64,000 nucleotides of DNA from Ichthyophthirius multifiliis (GCF_000220395.1 NW_004086187.1:1-64000), one strand, 5' to 3'; positions 50,733 through 63,331 are shown, counted from the stretch's first letter. Made by a program: numbers and translations. The notes: a model not told the origin generated them from the letters alone.

Positions 50733-50927
50733 AAATATTTATGTCTTTTTTTATTTTATTTTAAATATTAGTCTCTCTTTATACTAAAAAAAATATATTA
50801 TATATAATTAAATTGCTTAATCATTTTTAATTTTTTACTTTAGTTAAAAACAATATAATTATATATTTCTTATTTTTTTAATCTAATAATAAAATAATAA
50901 TAATTATAAAAATATATAAAATATAAA

Positions 50928-51303
50928 ATGTATATAAAAATAACATATTAAATTTAAATAATTGAAAAGATTTTAGCTTAAAAATGGATTCCAAACAAAT
51001 CATGAAAAAGCAAACTTTTTTAGAAATTACGATATTTATTTAGTTGCTCAAAATGTTTAGCTTTAACATTTCTTTGTAAAAGAAGTCGTAATAAAAATAG
51101 TACAAAAAATAATTGTAATTACTCATTCTAAATATTAAATCCTAAAAAAAGAAATCCTAGCCTATTAATTACAAAATCGCTGTTTAAACTCACATTCAGT
51201 ATAATATTTTATTGAAAAATATAATAATATATAATCAAGTAAATTTAAAAAACAAGAAGTAAAAATTATTTTAAAAATGCATATTATAATCTTCTAATTT
51301 TGA
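50928..51303 (+). CDS. Hypothetical protein, probable one-base frame break near start
   Basis: ATG 50928 opens MYIKITYQIQIIEKIL, then the better frame slips by one at the A-run near 50970. From there it reads a well-balanced polypeptide (TNHEKANFFRNYDIYLVAQN; FFVKEVVIKIVQKIIVITHS; YQILKKEILAYQLQNRCLN) to TGA 51301-51303. A different ATG at 50983 gives a longer frame, but with poorer, Lys/Gln-dominated composition. An additional intron beginning GTAAAAATT (about 51259) might extend the gene past 51303. No domain recognised. Head-to-head with the Dus gene, whose start is 195 bp away. Confidence 0.4.
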
Positions 51304-51895
51304 TTATGATCATTAATTTAATAAAATTAAAAGCAATTTCTTTAATACTTAAACTATTTCTATATCTGTTAATTTTTTTTATAAAGCTAAATCAAAATTT
51401 GTTGTATATATTTTATAATTTTTATATTATAAATTATTAATTTTTATATTATCTATTGATGATTTAACATTTTAAAGATTAAATTTTGTATATTTAATTA
51501 CTGTTAAAACTATGAGAAAATATGTAAAAATCAAAATAAATAGTTATTTGAATTTATGATTTTAATTAATACTCTTTTTTATTTAAATAAGAAATTAATA
51601 AAATAATTAAATCAAAAGAAGAAATTAAATAAAAATTTTATACTAAATAATATTAACTGTTTATTTCTTTCATTATTTTTTTATTTAAATAATTATTATA
51701 TTTTTTATTAATAGTTTAATCAATTATGGAATTGTTTATATTTTATAATCACAAATTAAGATATTTTAAAAACGAATAATTATTTCAAAACGAATTCTTT
51801 TTGAATTATTTTACATAATTTAATTTATTATTATTTATTTATTCTTTATAAAAATAAACATATTTATTAATAATAATAAATCTTTAAGTTTTTTA
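51304..51895. other. AT-rich spacer
   Basis: Upstream region of the crystallin-domain gene; may hold further exons of the preceding orphan gene. Nothing firm. Confidence 0.4.
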
Positions 51896-54663
51896 ATGAA
51901 TAAATTATTTTAACTAATTTTATCAATTTTGATAATTTTTAATCGTACTAAATGCTCAGATTATTTAATTGCAAGAGAATTATAGGATAATAATTTTGGT
52001 AATGATAAAATTTAAAATTGGGATGTCCATTTTGCTAAAGATAATTAATTAATTAGTTAATGCGAAAAATTATCGGTTTTTGGAGGATATAATGTGTTTG
52101 GAAAAGATGTTATTGCATAAAAATTATTTTATTCTGGGGTAGATCATTATTAATTAAAAATTTCTTTTGATTTATATCTCATAGATTCATGGGGTAATTT
52201 TTAATTTATGGAAAAAACATAAAAATAATAAAAATATTTTCTTTTTAAAAATTAAATATTAAAAATATTTAAAATTTATTTTTTTAATAGACAAAGAAAT
52301 TTTTTATATGTTTCTTGATGATATATTAGGTATAAAATAAAATAAAAAATAGGAAAATAAAAAAAATAGCATATTAGAAAACTTCAAATATAGGAGAATC
52401 AAATGGAAAAATATAAATAAATTGTGGCAACTAAGGAATAAATTTCGAAGATAGATTAGTTTAAGTAAGTGTTACTATTCCCCATTATAAAAAATAATTT
52501 AGAATAAAGTTTGCAAGTAATTTAGATGAAAAATCAAGTAAAATTATAAGAAATAAACTTAAAATTATAAGAAACAAAATGAAAATTATATTATAATATA
52601 TAGGTAATAAATCATGGGGAATTAGAAATTTTGTAATTATAGCTTTATATTTAAAAGAAAACGAAAAGTAATTAATAGATGAAGAATTTATTTCTAATGG
52701 ATAAAATGATTAATAAGATTTATTTTAATAAGCAAGTTCTTGGTAAGTTATTTCTAATAATTAAATAGTATTAAATCCTAAATAATTTATTTAATAATGG
52801 TAATTACATAAAATCAATCAAAAATATACATATTTTATACAAAAATAGTTCTGATTAATAGCTTTTTGGTATTTTTAATAAGTCTGAAGTATCTAAAAAT
52901 ATAAGTAATATTCCAGAGCATTATGGTATTTTAATATCTTTTAAATTATACATAATGAATAAGCCAAATAATGATAATGTATTTATAAGTGTAGATCATT
53001 AAAAATTTACATTTTAAAGAGATTAAAATTATTTTATAAAATAAAGCTTATGCGGCGTTTTTGAATACAATGATAACGTCCAATAAGTAAATATTTTTAT
53101 CCCTCATATAAAAGACTCTGTAGAAATAAAATTCATTGATAATTTTATTGAATCAAGTGATTAGGAAAGTTGGGGGATTAATAATTTAAGAATATATATA
53201 GCACACCAACAAAATTAAGGATATAAACTTGTTTCTTTAGAACTTAATTAAAACACATTTATAGAAGCTAATGGATGGATAGATAAATAAGGAAATATGT
53301 TGAATTATTAAATTAGTTAATGCTAAGTGTAAAAACTTTCTATGTTTATAGGCTATGAATTTGATTAAAATTATTTTACAAAAGTTTACTAAAACTTAGA
53401 TAAACACAGCAATGTTAGAATATTTTTTCAAATTTATGCTTTCGAACAATGGGATAATGACGTTAATATTATTAATTTCAATTTTTTATTAAAAAAAAAT
53501 AGGATTTTTATATTATTGTGGATAATGTGTACTAATAATATATCGTATCTCCTTAATTTATACAAAGTTATGATTGTCTTTCTAATATATAAGGTAGCTT
53601 TTAAAACTATTTAGTTGATATTCCTCATTCTTCTTAATAACTTAAATTAAGTTTCGTATATAATAAAATATCTATCAATCGAAAATTTGGTTTAAGAAAT
53701 TTAAGAATAGATACATATTTAGGCGTATATACATAAATTCTTGCATATGTATTTAATGATAATTATTTTGATTTATCAACTTGGAGAACGAATTCTGAAT
53801 TTAATTAAAACGTAGTCACCAAATGTCAAGAAAAATAAATAATTGGTGGTTAAACTGAAATATAAAAATTAAATTATATTAAAAAATAATTCAATCAGAT
53901 TCCAAAACATGATTTTTTAATTATTACATTACAAATATATTTCATAGGAATTTGGGAAGTTTTAAATAAATAATTTTTATTATTTTTTTAATTTTATTAT
54001 TAAAAAAGTATGATTCAATTACTTTTAATTAGGATTAAAATAATACAATTTTATTTTTAAAAAAATATACATGGGCTGGGGCTTGGTAAATTTGTAGTTA
54101 GAATAATCTTAATTAAGAAATTTATACTATTTAAACTAAAATTGTTCACAGCCTTGATAATTTTGATTTTGAATTGTTTTCTAATTTGAATGAGGTTCCA
54201 ATTAACACTATTATTTTAAATTTAATTTTAATACTTTGTAAAAAAATAGATTAATGCTTATTGGGGATTAAGAGATTTAATAATAAGCTATTCTTCTGAA
54301 TATGAAATGCCTTAAGCTTCACCAGCTTTTTCTCCTCTTTCAAAACCTTATCCTACTGGATCTTGCATTTAAATTTTTACATAATGTGGATTTTAAGGAG
54401 AAAAACTTGATATTTGTGAAAATATTCCTAATTTAAAAACAATAGGATGGCTATATCCTGTTAAATCTGTTTATATTCCTAAAGAAAAGTATTTAAAACT
54501 CTATAAATAATCTAATTATGAAGGAGATTTTATATATTTGGAATATACTGATTAATGTTTGAATGGAGAAACGTTTATCCTTATTAATAAAGCATTTCAT
54601 ATTGTAAACTAATAAGAAATTTAAGGATAATAAAATACATATTTGAAAAGACAAAGACACTGA
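51896..54663 (+). CDS. Secreted four-module protein with C-terminal beta/gamma-crystallin domain (GRT/IGR-like granule protein)
   Basis: Seven exons: 51896-52193, 52291-52329, 52370-52799, 52849-53461, 53503-53958, 54009-54194, 54250-54663; 2436 nt, 811 aa. Signal peptide MNKLFQLILSILIIFNRTKC. Then four copies of a module of about 150 residues: a Cys after about 15 residues, FGGY or IGY, a hydrophobic strand (YQLKISFDLYLIDSWD; YGILISFKLYIMN; VRIFFQIYAFEQWD; LIITLQIYFIGIWE), and IPH before another strand. Each closes with a W/F-G-[ILR]-[RN]-[ND]-[FL] box: SWGIRNF, SWGINNL, KFGLRNL and YWGLRDL. The end is a beta/gamma-crystallin domain, CIQIFTQCGFQGEKLDICEN through YKQSNYEGDFIYLEY. In Tetrahymena, GRT/IGR proteins with this terminal domain are cargo of secretory granules (mucocysts); the same role here is inference. 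Three donors are GTT-type. Confidence 0.85.
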
Positions 54664-55511
54664 TTTTATTTATTTTTTTAATAAAAAAGAAAAACTTTGA
54701 ATTTTTATTTTTTTGTTTTTTTACTTTTAAAAAAAAAAACAATAACTAATAAAATAGTAAAGAAATATTTAATATATTATTTTTCATTTTTATACTATTA
54801 ATAATTTAGAATATATTATTTTCTATTTGAAATATTATTGATTTTTTTATAATTAAATTAATAAATTTTTGATTTTTGTTGTTAGTTAATTTACAAATTA
54901 TATATTAATTTTTTAAGTTTAAATGTTATAAATTAAAAAAATATCATAATTTCATAATTTTTTTTTAATATTGGATAATTTAATAATAATATATTATTTC
55001 TATTTAATAAAATAAATACTCATATTTTTTAAGTAAAAAAAACACTTTATTTTACAGTATCATTATTTAAATTTTTTAAGCTTTTAGGTTAATTTCTAAA
55101 AAATTATATTAAATATTATTGAAAAAAATATAAATAAAAATAAAATATTTATTTTTTTATTTAATATTATTTAAACATTTAAAAGCTTTAAAACAAAAAA
55201 ATTATTAGTAAATCATAAATTGAATCTCGTCTAAATATTATTTTAAGACAATTAAATCTAATAATACAAAATAATATATAAAAATAAATAAAACAATAAT
55301 AATAAAGAGTAAAAATAAAATTAAATAAATATAAAAAATTAATAATAATAAAAAAATTACAGGGATATTTTTTATATATAATATATAAAATAATTATATA
55401 TCAATGGGTTGATAAGTATTCTTATTTAATATATATTAATTCTTTTATATATAAATTATAAACATACATTATAATTTAATAAGTAAAAAAATACAAAAAT
55501 GAAATTTATTT
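54664..55511. other. AT-rich spacer
   Basis: A/T tracts; no gene or notable repeat seen. Confidence 0.5.
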
Positions 55512-55660
55512 TCATTAAAAATAATAAATTATTATTACTTTAAATTCTTTCAATAGGATTTTTTTATTCTTTGTTTTCCTATATGTAATTCTAAAATCTA
55601 TTAAATCTTTTGTAGTTAAATCAACTTCAAATAATATATATTTATTATTTTATAATAGAA
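55512..55660 (-). CDS. Possible last exon of an unrecognised gene
   Basis: A minus-strand frame ending at TGA 55512-55514 contains FEVDLTTKDLIDFRITYRKT followed by a Lys-rich end, clearly coding-like. It has no ATG, and the frame is closed upstream by a TGA near 55670. It should therefore be the 3' exon of a spliced gene whose 5' exon lies in 55670-55800, or a fragment. No family recognised. Confidence 0.35.
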
Positions 55661-55817
55661 AATTTAATCATTATTTTCTAATTTTATTATTTTTACTTAT
55701 TATATTAATAATATAGATTTCTAATCTAAAATAATTATTTTTAAAATATTATTAATATATTATATTCTTTTTATTTAAGAAAACAGACTTATTTTAAATT
55801 TTAATATAGTTTTTATT

Positions 55818-56449
55818 TCAATTAATTTGAAATGAATTTTAGAAGTTATCAAAAGATGACGATATTGTATCATTAGAATAATTTCTTCGTATATTATTAT
55901 TAAAATACAAATCATTAGTTTAAAATTATAAATTATCTATTTATAAATTTTATTATATTTTTAGTTTTAATTAGTTCATAATCTCATTCTTTTATTATAT
56001 TTAAATATACATTTACTAGATTAGTTATTTCATTCTTTCTTATTCATTTAATTCAAAATCATATTGTTCTTCTTTCTGAGAATTTCCTTTATCAAGAATT
56101 AAATCTATTTTAAAAAAATAAAATAAATTAATAAATGCATTAATTTTTTTATTTAACCTATCATTGATACATTATCTTAGTTAAAAACATAACCGCTAAG
56201 TCCCTAATCTAGTTCATTAGAATTTTATTATTAAGAATTTGATTATTCATGTTATTGATTTATTCTATTCTTCATTAGAACTTCAGTAGTAATTCTTGAA
56301 GATCTAATTAATAAACTATTTTATTTCCTATAATATTTTTTATTTTTTGTATTTTTTATTTTTTTATTATTATTATTATTAGCATTCGATTTTTAGTTTT
56401 TCGGTATGTCATTTAATACTGAGCTTTTGTGTTTTATTCTTTAGTCCAT
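55818..56449 (-). CDS. Hypothetical Asn/Gln/Ser-rich protein, 192 aa
   Basis: Two minus-strand exons, 56449-56158 and 56104-55818, with a 53-nt intron (GTTAAA donor). Together 579 nt, 192 aa. Start MDQRIKHKSSVLNDIPKNQK, then an Asn run from a TAA/AAT repeat, a Ser/Thr/Gln-rich part (SRITTEVLMKNRINQQHEQS), acidic sequence around the junction (GYVFNQDNVSMID then LILDKGNSQKEEQYDFELNE). A coiled-coil-like Gln-rich stretch follows, then an Arg/Ser/Asn end (RRNYSNDTISSSFDNFQNSF). No domain recognised; probably an intrinsically disordered regulatory or cytoskeletal protein. Confidence 0.6.
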
Positions 56450-57439
56450 TTAGTCTTTAAAATTATATATATTTTTATACTTTAATTTATATTTTTTTAT
56501 TATTTTCATTTTTAATTTTTTAATGTTTGTAACGTGTTTTGTTATTAATAGTTTTTATTTATTTATTATTATTTTTCTTCAGGTTCTATTTATATATTTA
56601 TATAGTTTTTTTATTTTTATTTTTTTTTTACTTTTTAGTAATTTAATATATTATAATTATTTTAACAATTTTTATTGTATTTAAAATAATAAATTTAAAT
56701 ATATATATTTTTATAATAAATTATATATTTCCATCTGTTTTTTTTTTTTTTTGATTATTTTATTTTATATTGATTTTCGACTTAATTTAAGACCAAATTA
56801 TCCGATTTATATTAAAAATATAATATTTATAATTATTTTTATTTAAAAATATATAAATTGGATAAAAATAAGCTTGAATTTTTAAAAATAAAAATTATAT
56901 AGAAATATATACATAATTATATGATTATAGTTAAATAAAATAGATATGCATATTTTTTAATATTTATTTAAATTACTAATATATAATTAAAAACTATAAA
57001 AAATACTAATTTTTATATTTAATTCATTTTATTATTAAAAATCAAATTTAATTTTTATACTTTTTAATATTTTAAAAGATAAATAAAAAAATAATAATAA
57101 AAGATATACAAATAATAAATAAATATTAATTAAAAATTATATATTAATATAAATATTTATATTTATAAAATATATTATATTTTTTTTTCTTAATTTATTT
57201 TAAAATTATTTAAAAATAAATAAATTATAAATGTAAAATATTAATTAAAAAAAAATATTTCATTATCAAAACTAATAAAATATATTTACAATAATTTTAA
57301 AAGTCAAATACTATTAAATTAGCAAATATGATTTTTTTATAATAATATTATAAATATTTAAAATAAAATTAAATTTTGTTACATATCTTTATAATAAAAT
57401 TAAATGAAATAAAATAGATATTACCTATAAAACCTAAAT
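56450..57439. other. AT-rich spacer
   Basis: A/T tracts with a poly-T near 56738-56752. No gene seen. Confidence 0.5.
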
Positions 57440-58985
57440 CACACTCGAAAAATTGAGATATTGGTTATTGTTACCAGGCCTTGATTTATAAAACAATTAT
57501 CTTCTATAATTAAGTGATAATTATAGCTTAAAAAAAATCAATATATTTTAGTTATATACATGCCAAGAAATTTTGATTAATCCAAATTATGGACTGAAAT
57601 ATTTTGCACAAATACTGTGTTTGATAATAAAAATCTAAATTATCATAAAATATTTATTATAGACTATAAATATAAAGAATAGTAATAGTTAAAATTCAAA
57701 GCATATGATTATGATAGTGAAACTAAAGATAAATTTTCAGGACCAATTGAATGATCAATAATTGAAAATAGTTCGTTAACATAGTAGAACTCTAATATTT
57801 TATTTACATGACTAAAACAACCAAATAAAATTTAATTATTAAAATAAAATCGTGTATAGAAGGATAATAATTAGATATAATGAATAATATGAATTTAATG
57901 ATTTATATTTTTTGCCAATATCAACACGAAATTTAAAATAAATAGTATTTTTATAAAACTTTTTATAAATATTTAAAAGAAATTATAAACTAATGAAAAT
58001 TAACTTGCTAAAAGAATTATAAAAAATAACTAAATAACCTTAAAAGGATAACTATTAAATAATTGTTATTATAAGGTTTTTCTATTTTTGAGTATTTTAT
58101 ATACATCACTTTATAAGAAAATGTGAAATTTCTTTAAATAAATTAAAATAAAGGAAGGAATATTATGAAAACAAAGAATTATTATATAATATTTTAATAA
58201 AAAAAGAAAATAAATAGTCGAAAAAAATAGCATGTTTTTTAGTATTTGAGATAAGCTTAAAAATATAACTTCTTTGTTATTTAGATTAATTAAGAGGACG
58301 AACATAAATGAATCTTATAATAAAGATAAATTTTACTGCTTCAAACGAAAATCCTAATAATCTGTAGACCCTAAATTATAGTTATTCTACTATAAAGCAT
58401 ATAATATATATTAAAGAACATTGTATATATTATTTTATTATAGTATTACTAAGACAAATAATGTACCTGTGTTTACTTTTCTGTGCAGAATTAGACTGTA
58501 AAATATTATATTGTTTTGAAATTAATAAAAACCAGAAATGGCAATAAGAAATAAATAATGTATTATAGGAATATAAAAATGTTCTTTAAAATATAAGTTT
58601 TTATGAGTCTACATTTTTTTATTTTTTAATATAAAAATTTATGAATTATGTTCAAAACAGTTCGAATTAATATAAAGGTGAATATTAGGTTTTACTTATT
58701 TTAACTAATCGAAAAATAAGTGGCATGGAAGAAACTAAAAAGTTTATTGTTGATTGTGCTTTTCTTCCAATTAGTAAAATTACTATTGGAATTGTAAAGA
58801 TATCAATTTAAAAAAAAAATGTAAGTCGTTGATGGAGATAATGAATAATTTGATTAGGGAAGAGGAAAATTTCAAAGTGATATAGTATAATTTATTGAAT
58901 ATTAAATATTAAGATACTAGGGAAATGTTGAAAGAATCGCCTGATTAAATTTTGAAATACAATATGGTGCAATTTATAAGAATAA
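57440..58985 (+). pseudogene. Decayed copine gene (C2-C2-VWA family)
   Basis: Copines are Ca2+- and phospholipid-binding proteins with two C2 domains and a VWA-like copine domain. Pieces of all parts appear in order, in several frames. C2A start (KIEILVIVT, about 57450); C2 middle (FIIDYKYKEQQQLKFKAYDY then DSETKDKFSGPIE, 57640-57750). The copine domain follows: NFTASNENPNN (about 58330), VPVFTFLCRI where the family has VPxFGFGxxI, QEYKNVLQNISFYEST, YQVLLILTNRKISGMEETKK (family LLILTDGxIxDMxxT), and VVDGDNEQFDQGRGKFQSD then IVQFIEYQI near 58840. Breaks include in-frame TGA at 57752-57754 and 57809-57811 and at least two frameshifts (near 58470 and 58820). Key Gly/Asp residues are also changed. 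Short introns cannot explain the lost motif residues, so I call it a pseudogene. Confidence 0.75.
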
Positions 58986-59234
58986 TAAAAACAATATGTA
59001 TATAGTTTATTTCTTCTAATTTATTTTTTATATCTTATTTTTGTTTTTAATATTTTTTTTGAGTGGTAAATTTTATATGAAAAATATTATTTTTAAAATA
59101 ATATATTTTTTTTTTTTTTTCAAATTAATTTTAATTATTATTTATAAACAATTTAATCATATATATAGAGTATATGAAATTATATATTTTTATAAATAAA
59201 TTATTAATTTTTATATTAATTATAAAAAATAAAA

Positions 59235-60212
59235 ATGAGTAATAATAATAAAACTATTTAAACTATTACACTTGTTGTAAGTTCGCATTCATTAATAGGA
59301 GCATTATTTATAATAATATTATATTTAACATTCAAAAAATTAAGAGCCTTTCCATTTAAATATGTGTTTTTACTAAGTGTAAGTGATGTAATTCTAAGTT
59401 TAGGTTTTATTTTAGTTGCAAATTTCATAGATAAAGATTAAGAAAACATTGAAAATTCAAATATTTGTAAAATATAGGCATTATTAATTAATTATGGCGA
59501 ATTAGCTTCTATATTCTGGACAACATGTATTGCATTCACTTTATATGATTCAATAATTAATGCCTAAAATAATATCTAATAAACTTATGAAAAAAAATTT
59601 ATTTTATTTACATTTGGACTACCTTTATTGATGTCTATTTTTCCCCTTTTTATGGGATATTTTGGTGATCAGGGTGGTTGGTGTTGGATAAAAAATGATG
59701 ATTAAAATTTAATGTAAACATTAATAATGAGAGGAGTGTAGTTTTATATCCCTTTATGGATGGCATTTATCTATAACGGATATACAATTTATAAAGTTAT
59801 AAGATATCTAAAGATTGTTACTTAAGATAAAAACTAATTAAAAATTGTTAATAGATTAGTTCTTTATCCTCTCATTTTACTTATTTGTTGGAGTGCTGGA
59901 ACTGTTAATGTTTTATTTAATTTTTTAGGAAAATCTTCAGAAACTTTATCAGGTAATTATTATTTATTAGTTTTATTTATATGTATATATACAAATAAAG
60001 CTATTCATGTTGGTTTAGGAGGGTTATAAGGATTTTGTAATGCTTTAGTTTATGGATTAAATTAAACTGTGAGAAAAACTATTAAAGAAAACATACATTA
60101 CATAATACCTTGCTGTAGATTTTATTCTGTTAAGAAATATTAAGAATAAAAAGAAGAAAGATAAAAATCAATTTCTTCATAAAATGTAGAAATTTAGTAT
60201 TTATCGAAATGA
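59235..60212 (+). CDS. cAMP-receptor-like seven-transmembrane GPCR
   Basis: ATG 59235 to TGA 60210-60212. Seven hydrophobic helices: SLIGALFIIILYLTF, YVFLLSVSDVILSLGFILV, LINYGELASIFWTTCIAFTL, LFTFGLPLLMSIFPLFM, FYIPLWMAFIYNGYTIY, LVLYPLILLICWSAGTVNVL and AIHVGLGGLQGFCNALVYGL. The order W-T-T-x-I-A in TM3, C-W in the GGWCWI loop, YP and W in TM6 and GFxNAxxYG in TM7 match the slime-mold cyclic AMP receptor class found in ciliates. The C-terminus is basic with Cys (PCCRFYSVKKY), a possible palmitoylation site. Bases 59953-60000 (48 nt) have GT-AG borders and can be spliced in frame. Removal gives 309 aa and avoids an extra hydrophobic segment between TM6 and TM7; retention gives 325 aa. Ligand unknown. 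Confidence 0.85.
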
Positions 60213-60483
60213 TGTTTTTAAAAATAAAAATAAACATATTGATGGAATGTAATATTTTTTTATTAAATTAAAAAATTATAAAAATATATGTGGAATATAT
60301 GAAAATTAGATATATAATATTAATATTTTTAAAGTATTAAATTTGTAATTTTTTGCTATTATTTTTAAAAATAAAAAGAAAATAATAATTATTGTTAAAA
60401 TAACTTTTATTAATAAATTTATTTAATATTTAAATTTTTTGCACATAAAAATAAAATCAATTAATTATATTATTTATTAATAA

Positions 60484-62540
60484 TCATCTAGAAAATTATC
60501 TAGAGTCTCCATTTTTATTTTTTTATAAAAGTCTTTTATCTTTTTCTTAAAATCCAATTTTTAGTTTATTTTTTGAATTTTCTAACATTTAAACTTTATT
60601 TTTTCTTGAAGTCCTGCTACTTAATTTAACATCTTTTGTAAAATTAAAATATTGTTTATAATAAAAATGTTATAAATTAATGAATATACTTAAATTAACT
60701 CTAGGAGGAATTTTAAAACCAAATGCCCTTCCAACTTTTTACAAATCTAAATTTGCAACATCAAAAATATCTTTTAAATTATGAGAAGCATAGGCCTTTT
60801 ATTTTTTTAAAAAAATATATTAAATATTCGTTTTTGTAAAAATTAAACATGTAAATAAGATTTAAAAGCTTCATTAGCACATTTATTAAGGAAATAATTT
60901 CTTTCAATCAGTCTATCAAACTGATCTTGAATATCTGCTAATTTACTTTCTGGAAATTCATATTCATTAAGATTAACTTTGGCTGCTTTTAAATACTTCA
61001 AGTATTGATTTTCCTCAGGTAATAAGAATAAAAGTGCTTTTCCATTCGCATTAGCTCCTCTACAAGTTCTTCCTACTCTATGAATATATTCTTTAGTATC
61101 ATCTGGAGGATCGAATTAAACAATCCAATCAACTTTAGGGATATCTAAGCCTCTAGCAGCTACATCAGTACATAAGAGTACAGCTTTATCTACATTACAG
61201 AATTCATAAAAAGTATTAAGCCTTTTTTATTATTTCTACTTACCATGTATTTCAAGAACAGGAACATCAACATAATTAAGTAAATCGGCATGAAATTTAA
61301 CTGAATTACAAGAAGAAAAGAAAACCATAATTTTCTTATTTTTCTGTTTTTATAAAAACGTGAATAATAATCTAAATCTCTTATCACTTTCTACAAAAAC
61401 AAAACCTTATTCTAACCCTTCAACAGTTGCAGTTTCTGCAATGTCATCGACTCCAATATAAATAGGAGAGTTAAGTGATAATCTAGCTAGTTCATCAATT
61501 TTTTTAGTTTGTGTAGCTGAAAAAAGTATTGTTTATCTATCTTTGGGAATTATTTTTAAAATTTATGTAAGTTCTTCTTCAAATCCTATTTTTAAAATTG
61601 CATCTGCTTCATCAATAACTAATCCAAGCAAATTATGATAAACAAAACCTTAAGTATTTTATAAATGATCAAGAAGTCTTCCAGGAGTAGCAACAATAAT
61701 ATTCAATCCAACTTTAAGTTTAATAGCTTCTTACTTTCTATTAGTTCCTCCAATTAACAATCCAACAGTTTTTTGATGAAATTACAATACTTATTTTGAT
61801 ACATCAAATATTTGCTAGGCTAATTCTCTTGTAGGAGTAATTATAATAATTCCAGTTCCTTATTATTGCATAAATCTTGCTTTGTATAACAATTCTATCG
61901 CAGGTATTAGAAAAGCTAATGTTTTTCCACTTCCTGTTTTTGCTGCTCCTAATACATCTCTACCTTTTAATAAGTTTGGTATAGTACGAGATTATATATG
62001 AGTCATATATTAAAGGTTCATACATTTTATTGCATCTTTTGTTGGCTTACATATTTCTAGATCTTCAAATTTTTCTTAAGAAAAAAAATTTGGGCGAGAT
62101 ATAGGATTTTATATATTTTAGGTATTTTAATTATCCTCTTCTTTTATTTAAATATCACTTTATTAGCTTTAAACATCAGATTCTTCTAATATGCTCGTTT
62201 CTGTATTTTAACTTTATGCTTCATAAATTTAGTTTTGCTCTTTATATGATAAATATTTTTCATCGCTAGTTTTTTATTTTTATTGATTTTATTTTTTAAT
62301 GTTTGCTTTATTTATTTATTTTGTTTTATTTTATTTCGAACATTATTTATAATTATTCTATTCTTTATTTGATTAATAATTATCATTTAATTATTCTTTT
62401 TATTCTTTTTGGTCATTGATAATATCAATTTTATCTTATTCGTCCTAATAATTTTAGTTTATTTGTTTTTTAAATGATTTTTATTTATTTATAATGCCAT
62501 TTTCTGTTCTTAAATTTTAGTTTAAATATTTTTTTACCAT
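60484..62540 (-). CDS. DEAD-box RNA helicase, Has1/DDX18-like
   Basis: ATP-dependent helicase of 60S and 40S ribosome assembly in the nucleolus. Minus-strand exons 62540-60849, 60795-60690, 60632-60484 (introns 53 and 57 nt); 1947 nt, 648 aa. A Lys/Gln/Asn-rich N-terminus of about 150 residues precedes the core. Motifs: [16 protein letters not shown] (I), PTRELAQQIF (Ia), ATPGRLLDH (Ib), [18 protein letters not shown] (II; the wording IGFEEE is typical of Has1/DDX18), [11 protein letters not shown] (III), [12 protein letters not shown] (V), and HRVGRTCRG (VI). After the core, [20 protein letters not shown] and [15 protein letters not shown] are the family C-terminal extension; splicing of both introns is needed to reach it. 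It ends with a basic tail (RTSRKNK), as in Has1. The plus-strand frames here are shadows. Confidence 0.95.
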
Positions 62541-63331
62541 TATTAATTTTTGTTTAATTTTTTATTTAATATTTATACCTTGTTTTAAAATTTTTTAGTT
62601 TTGATTATTTTATAATATAAAAAAGACAACAAAAATACAATTATTTATTTTTATAAAATTAATTTTTATTCTAAGAAATAAATAAATGAATTGTGTATTA
62701 TTAAATAAAAAGGAAAATTCTTTTAGAAATAATTAATAATGAGAAAATACAAAATATTAATTTATTTATGAAAAAAATCTCCAATAAAATAATTTAATTA
62801 GTATTAAATCTTAAATAAATTTGCAATTAAATGAAATAATATTAACTTTAAATTAATTTTTAGTTTTATTGACATTTAGTTAAAAATAGTTTTTTTTAAA
62901 ATTTTTAAAACCATTTAAAAACAATTTTATTTAAAAAAAATATTTTAAAAACTGTTTTTGCACTATTTAAAATTTTAGAAGCACTTAACTCGTTTTAAAT
63001 AATACATTTATATATTGAATATATTCGATTCGATTTAAATATAAGAATATTGAAAAGTTTTATAATAATATAAAATTAATATATAAATCTATTTTTATTT
63101 TTTAGAAATTTTTAAATTAAAATAAAGATTTTCAAAATTAATATAGTTAGTTACCTTTATCATATTTAATTTTTTATAAATTTATTGTAAAAATTAACTA
63201 ATTAATATATATTTCTAAAAAAATATTTAATTTGTATTAAAATTTTTGATTTTTGATTAAAACAAAATAATATTTCTGTAATTTCCCAGTTTTAATAAAA
63301 AATATTTTTTAAATATACATATTTTATTTAA
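62541..63331. other. AT-rich spacer
   Basis: 5' flank of the helicase gene and 3' flank of the TPR gene. A/T tracts only. Confidence 0.5.

Noticed and set aside
57752-57754. TGA as sense codon in the copine
   Set aside because: All neighbouring genes end at TGA, and the copine also has frameshifts and lost motif residues, which recoding cannot explain.
61190-61387. Minus-strand standard-code 65-codon frame
   Set aside because: A different frame within the helicase gene; the helicase frame carries all DEAD-box motifs.
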